The translations under genes and the position numbers were made by a program. DNA of 8,158 nucleotides from assembly GCA_002169115.2 (NCBI GenBank), contig NHJS02000008.1, forward strand, positions 1-8,158, given 5' to 3'. This DNA is from a bacterium TMED221 (GTDB taxonomy: Bacteria > Actinomycetota > Acidimicrobiia > Actinomarinales > Actinomarinaceae). Below the pieces are notes generated by a model that worked only from the letters and a program-made list of their open reading frames with translations, was not told where the DNA came from and searched no databases. Of the stretch, positions 5,114-8,158 are shown piece after piece (the first letter of the stretch is position 1; each line of letters opens with the position of its first letter).

Positions 5114-6886
5114 ATGAAGCAGAATAGTTTAAAAAATCTTTATCTCTATTCGAAAGAACAAGAAACAAAGGTTCGTCGAGGAATACTTTACTCCATACTT
5201 AATAAACTTTTTGACTTAGCTCCCCCTGTTCTAATTGGAATTGCAATTGATATCGTAGTTGAAGGTTCTGACTCTTTCTTAGGTAGCCTTGGAATCGAAG
5301 ATAGAAGACAACAACTTATAGTTCTTGCTTTTTTAACATTTATAATTTGGGCTTTAGAATCAACCTTTGACTACGTTGCAGCAGTAACCTGGAGAAATAT
5401 CTCACAGGACGTAGAGCACAGTTTAAGAACAGACACATTCAAAAATGTTCTTGGATTAGATCTTCAGTATTTCGAAAACAAATCATCAGGAAGATTAATG
5501 GCTGTGTTGAATGATGATGTAAATCAGTTAGAAAAATTTCTAGATACCGGAGCTAATAAGCTGTTGCAAACTTTAACTACTGTAGTTGTCATTGGAGGAA
5601 CATTTCTCTACATCTCCCCGCTAATAGCAATATTTGCCTTCATTCCGATCCCGATCATTATATTTGGTTCATTTAAATTTACTAAAACAATTGCTTCTAG
5701 ATACACACGTATAAGAAACGCAATCGAAACCTTAAATGCAAATCTTTCAAATTCCCTTTCTGGAGTGTTAACAGTTAAAAGTTTCAACAGAGAAGAAAAA
5801 GAATTTAATCGTATTCTTACATCCTCAACGGAAGTAAAAAGTGCAAATTATCATGCTATAAAGCTTTCTGCTGCTTTTATCCCAATAATTCGAATAGCTA
5901 TTTTATTTGGCTTCACTGCAACACTTTTAATCGGAGGATTCATGGCTCTGGATGGTGAAATAAATGTTGCCATGTATTCAGTGTTGCTTTTTATAACTCA
6001 ACGACTGCTTTGGCCTCTTACTGAACTAGGAGATACATTTGACCTATACCAACGTGCAATGGCTTCATTTAAACGAATAAACGCACTAAAAAACACACAG
6101 CCCGATATCCAAAATGGTTCAATAGAAGCTGGAAGTATTGAGAAACTTATAGCTTTAGAAGATGTTAATTTTTCTTATGTAGATAACTTTCCTGTATTAA
6201 ACGATGTCTCAATAAATATTAAAAAAGGTAGTACTACAGCGATTGTAGGGAGTACGGGTTCAGGAAAATCTACATTAATAAAATTACTCCTACGACTCTA
6301 CGATGTAAAAGCTGGAAAAATAAAATTTGATGACATAGATATTAAAGATTTGAATATCCACAGCCTAAGAAAAACTATTGGTTTAGTGAGTCAAGATATC
6401 TTTCTATTTGAAGGGACAGTTTTTGAGAATATTGCATATGGAAATCTAGAAGCTAGCAATAGTGATATTTGGAAGGCAGCCAAACTATCAGAATCAGACG
6501 AGTTCATTAATCTTTTGCCAAACAAAGAAGATACAATCGTAGGTGAACGTGGTCAAAAACTTTCTGGTGGCCAAAGACAGAGAATTTCTATAGCTAGAGC
6601 TATCTTAAAAAATCCTGAGATTTTAATTCTGGATGAAGCAACATCTGCGGTTGACAACGAAACAGAGGCAGCAATTCAACGATCATTGGATACCTTGAAA
6701 GAGGGGCGAACTGTAATAGCTATTGCGCATAGACTTTCAACCATTAGAAATGCGGATATTATCTATGTACTTGAAAAAGGACAAATTGTAGAAAGTGGAA
6801 CTCACGAAGAACTCGTTAAATTAAAAAAAGTTTATGCAAACCTTTGGGATGTCCAAACAGGTAAAAAATTTAATTCAAAACTTTAG
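5114..6886 (+). CDS. ABC exporter half-transporter, fused membrane and ATPase domains (MsbA/ABCB-like)
   Basis: 590-aa type IV ABC exporter half-molecule that would work as a dimer (homodimer assumed; no partner gene is adjacent). The membrane domain spans about residues 20-320, with hydrophobic segments near 24-47, 66-90, 150-188 and 252-300. The nucleotide-binding domain covers about 345-585. Walker A is GSTGSGKS at 379-386, the Q-loop Gln427 lies in LVSQDIFLFEGT, the signature is LSGGQRQR at 483-490, Walker B ILILDE ends at Glu508 (the catalytic glutamate), and the H-loop is His539 in IAHRLST. All catalytic residues are present. The substrate cannot be read from sequence; lipid-like or hydrophobic compounds are typical. 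The ATG at 5114 has no clear Shine-Dalgarno and lies 9 bases after mscL, suggesting readthrough from it. The 3' end overlaps the convergent lhgO by 17 bases. Confidence 0.95.
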   Translation: MKQNSLKNLYLYSKEQETKVRRGILYSILNKLFDLAPPVLIGIAIDIVVEGSDSFLGSLGIEDRRQQLIVLAFLTFIIWALESTFDYVAAVTWRNISQDVEHSLRTDTFKNVLGLDLQYFENKSSGRLMAVLNDDVNQLEKFLDTGANKLLQTLTTVVVIGGTFLYISPLIAIFAFIPIPIIIFGSFKFTKTIASRYTRIRNAIETLNANLSNSLSGVLTVKSFNREEKEFNRILTSSTEVKSANYHAIKLSAAFIPIIRIAILFGFTATLLIGGFMALDGEINVAMYSVLLFITQRLLWPLTELGDTFDLYQRAMASFKRINALKNTQPDIQNGSIEAGSIEKLIALEDVNFSYVDNFPVLNDVSINIKKGSTTAIVGSTGSGKSTLIKLLLRLYDVKAGKIKFDDIDIKDLNIHSLRKTIGLVSQDIFLFEGTVFENIAYGNLEASNSDIWKAAKLSESDEFINLLPNKEDTIVGERGQKLSGGQRQRISIARAILKNPEILILDEATSAVDNETEAAIQRSLDTLKEGRTVIAIAHRLSTIRNADIIYVLEKGQIVESGTHEELVKLKKVYANLWDVQTGKKFNSKL

Positions 6887-8057
6887 ATGCTATATATTCA
6901 CCAATAGCAAGTGATGCCGTAGCGGCAGGACTAGGAGCATTCAGAACATGCAGTGATTTATACCCCTCTTCAAATAAGAAATCATCTAACAAACTTCCAT
7001 CATCAGATACAGCTTGTGCTCTCACACCTGCAGGTCTTTGAACCAAGTCTTCTGATTCAATCCCAGGTAATAATTTCTTAACCTCTTTAACGAATGCTGC
7101 TTTATTTAGAGACCTATACATTTCATCAATTCCAGTCTTGAAATATTTTCTCCCAAGCTTAACCATGCCTTTATAAGTAATAGTTTCTAGAGTTTGAAAT
7201 AAGTTAAATTTTGTCCACGAATATCCTTCTCTTGAAAAAGCTAGTACTGCATTTGGGCCAGCTTCTATTCTTCCATCAACAGTTTTAGTTAAATGTATTC
7301 CTAAAAATGGTAAATCTGGATCTGCTATTGGATAAATCATGTTGTTAAGGAGATGACTCTTTTCATTAATAATTTCGTAATACTCACCCCTGAAAGGAAT
7401 AATTTTAACCTTCGGATTTAATCCATCTAGTTTTGCGACTTTATCAGAAAACAATCCAGCGCAATTTATCAAGAAATCAGCAGTAAAGGTTTCTTTTTTG
7501 CTACTAACTAACTTTGCATCGTTATTTTCTGTTATATTCACAATTTCTTGAAAGTATTCAACATCTCCACCTTTATTTCTAAAAATGTTAGCCATCGTTT
7601 CTGTCACAATTTTATAGTCAACTACCCCAGCTTGAGGTACAAATAATCCCTGTTGAATTTTGGAATTAGGTTCTTTATCAATAAGTTCATCTTTCTCTAA
7701 TACCTGCACTCCACTCATTGCTAATAATTTCGATCTTTCAAAGAGAGATTCTATTTTTTGCATATTTTCATCTACAACAATTTTGCCTTCAAGCCTATAA
7801 GGGATATTATTTGACTCTAAAAACTTAAGCATTAACTCTCTACCTCGTATACATAGATTAGATTTGAATGAATCAGGTTTATAGTATATCCCGGAATGTA
7901 GCACTCCAGAGTTGCGTCCTGATTGATGTAGTCCAACAGTACTTTCTTTTTCAAGGATGAGAATTTTTTTATTAGCTTCTTGCAGCTTTAAAGCAGTAGA
8001 GAGCCCAACGATACCACCACCGATAACAATATAGTCATATTTTTTACTACTTCTCAC
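6870..8057 (-). CDS. lhgO: L-2-hydroxyglutarate oxidase, FAD-dependent
   Basis: DAO-superfamily flavoenzyme that oxidises L-2-hydroxyglutarate to 2-oxoglutarate, a metabolite-repair or lysine/glutarate catabolic step. Studied bacterial members pass electrons to the membrane quinone pool. Length is 395 aa, as in E. coli LhgO (YgaF). The dinucleotide-binding motif IGGGIVGLS is at 12-20, with Glu36 in ILILEKE as the ribose ligand. Family hallmarks follow: GRNSGVLHSGIYY at 47-59, PFRGEYYEI at 221-229, ADPDLPFLGIHLT at 245-257, GPNAVLAFSREGY at 267-279, and a C-terminal GVRAQA...NAPSPAATASLAIGEYI at 344-389. The start is GTG at 8057, just ahead of the first beta strand (YDYIVIGGG), with no later ATG before the FAD motif. 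It begins two bases after the tmRNA CCA end and lacks a usable ribosome site, so it may be translated from a leaderless processed transcript. Confidence 0.94.
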   Translation of the reverse strand: MRSSKKYDYIVIGGGIVGLSTALKLQEANKKILILEKESTVGLHQSGRNSGVLHSGIYYKPDSFKSNLCIRGRELMLKFLESNNIPYRLEGKIVVDENMQKIESLFERSKLLAMSGVQVLEKDELIDKEPNSKIQQGLFVPQAGVVDYKIVTETMANIFRNKGGDVEYFQEIVNITENNDAKLVSSKKETFTADFLINCAGLFSDKVAKLDGLNPKVKIIPFRGEYYEIINEKSHLLNNMIYPIADPDLPFLGIHLTKTVDGRIEAGPNAVLAFSREGYSWTKFNLFQTLETITYKGMVKLGRKYFKTGIDEMYRSLNKAAFVKEVKKLLPGIESEDLVQRPAGVRAQAVSDDGSLLDDFLFEEGYKSLHVLNAPSPAATASLAIGEYIASKVLN

Positions 8058-8059
8058 TT

Positions 8060-8158
8060 TGGTGGAGGTGCGGGGAGTCGAACCCCGGTCCTTTTAAGCT
8101 ACCTAACAGCTTCTCCGAGCGCATCTGGTGTTAATACTTTTGAGAAAGACACCAGAGA
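8060..8158 (-). ncRNA. ssrA: tmRNA (ssrA), 3' portion; 5' part beyond the window
   Basis: tmRNA rescues stalled ribosomes with SmpB by acting as an alanyl-tRNA and then as a short mRNA. The minus-strand 3' end shows the tRNA-like domain: GGAC, a 5-base T stem CGGGG/CCCCG (8087-8083 and 8075-8071) with loop TTCGACT, the acceptor 3' strand CACCTCC (8070-8064), discriminator A, and an encoded CCA at 8062-8060. No D arm or anticodon arm precedes it, which separates it from an ordinary tRNA. Upstream is an H-type pseudoknot: an 8-bp stem TCTGGTGT/ACACCAGA (8156-8149 with 8131-8124) whose loop TTTCTC (8147-8142) can pair with GAGAAG (8115-8110). This fits the last tmRNA pseudoknot. The layout looks like ordinary one-piece tmRNA. 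The tag reading frame and acceptor 5' strand lie outside the window. Confidence 0.9.
8110..8156 (-). other. H-type pseudoknot within tmRNA (probable PK4)
   Basis: Stem 1 is the perfect 8-bp pairing of 8156-8149 with 8131-8124. Stem 2 pairs loop bases TTTCTC (8147-8142) with GAGAAG (8115-8110) as five Watson-Crick pairs and one U-G. Position just upstream of the tRNA-like 3' end matches the last tmRNA pseudoknot. The pairing was found by eye and not energy-checked. Confidence 0.6.

Noticed and set aside
8060..8092. Ordinary tRNA 3' end (T arm, acceptor strand and CCA)
   Set aside because: No anticodon or D arm can be drawn in the roughly 50 bases upstream; a pseudoknot is found instead and the sequence matches tmRNA 3' ends.
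8096..8112. Short hairpin AAGCT/AGCTT inside the tmRNA
   Set aside because: The stem has only five pairs and competes with the better pseudoknot pairing at 8110-8115.

Overview
This is a compact, AT-rich bacterial chromosomal segment. It has nine protein-coding genes (one cut by the window edge) and the 3' part of a tmRNA gene, with almost no intergenic DNA. The gaps are 2 to 57 bases, several genes overlap, and no stretch longer than 60 bases lacks a gene. I see no insertion sequence, phage gene, CRISPR array or tRNA. The source looks like a streamlined, free-living, low-GC bacterium. The Thr/Ser-rich linker after a lipoprotein signal, the gene order and the frequent GTG/TTG starts would suit a marine, low-GC Acidimicrobiia/Actinomarinales-type actinobacterium, but that placement is inference and is not secure.

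Left part (1-3273): a housekeeping neighbourhood on the minus strand, read right to left as rsmI, then tatD, rsmA/ksgA and ispE. A small AbrB-type regulator sits on the plus strand between rsmI and tatD. The ksgA and ispE genes overlap at a GTGA junction and tatD lies 6 bases before ksgA, so tatD-ksgA-ispE looks like one operon. From memory, the same order with abrB in opposite orientation occurs in Bacillus subtilis (yabC-abrB-metS-yabD-yabE-rnmV-ksgA-...-ispE). Here metS, yabE and rnmV are missing from the cluster. Two of these enzymes methylate 16S rRNA, so the block joins ribosome maturation with isoprenoid precursor synthesis.

Middle (3278-5104): a secreted lipoprotein with an HExxH zinc-protease motif precedes rsmI by 4 bases and probably shares its transcript. 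It is divergent from mscL, the large-conductance mechanosensitive channel. The 57-base gap between them holds a perfect 10-base inverted repeat. One arm of that repeat recurs in the tatD/abrB gap at nearly the same distance from the start codon, which suggests a shared promoter core.

Right part (5114-8158): mscL is followed closely by an ABC exporter half-transporter. That gene converges on and overlaps an L-2-hydroxyglutarate oxidase gene (lhgO). The lhgO start codon lies only two bases after the CCA end of a tmRNA gene (ssrA) on the same strand, leaving no room for a terminator or a usual ribosome binding site. This tmRNA-lhgO junction and the repeated promoter-like decamer are the most interesting non-standard signals. 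The metalloprotease-like lipoprotein is the least characterised gene.
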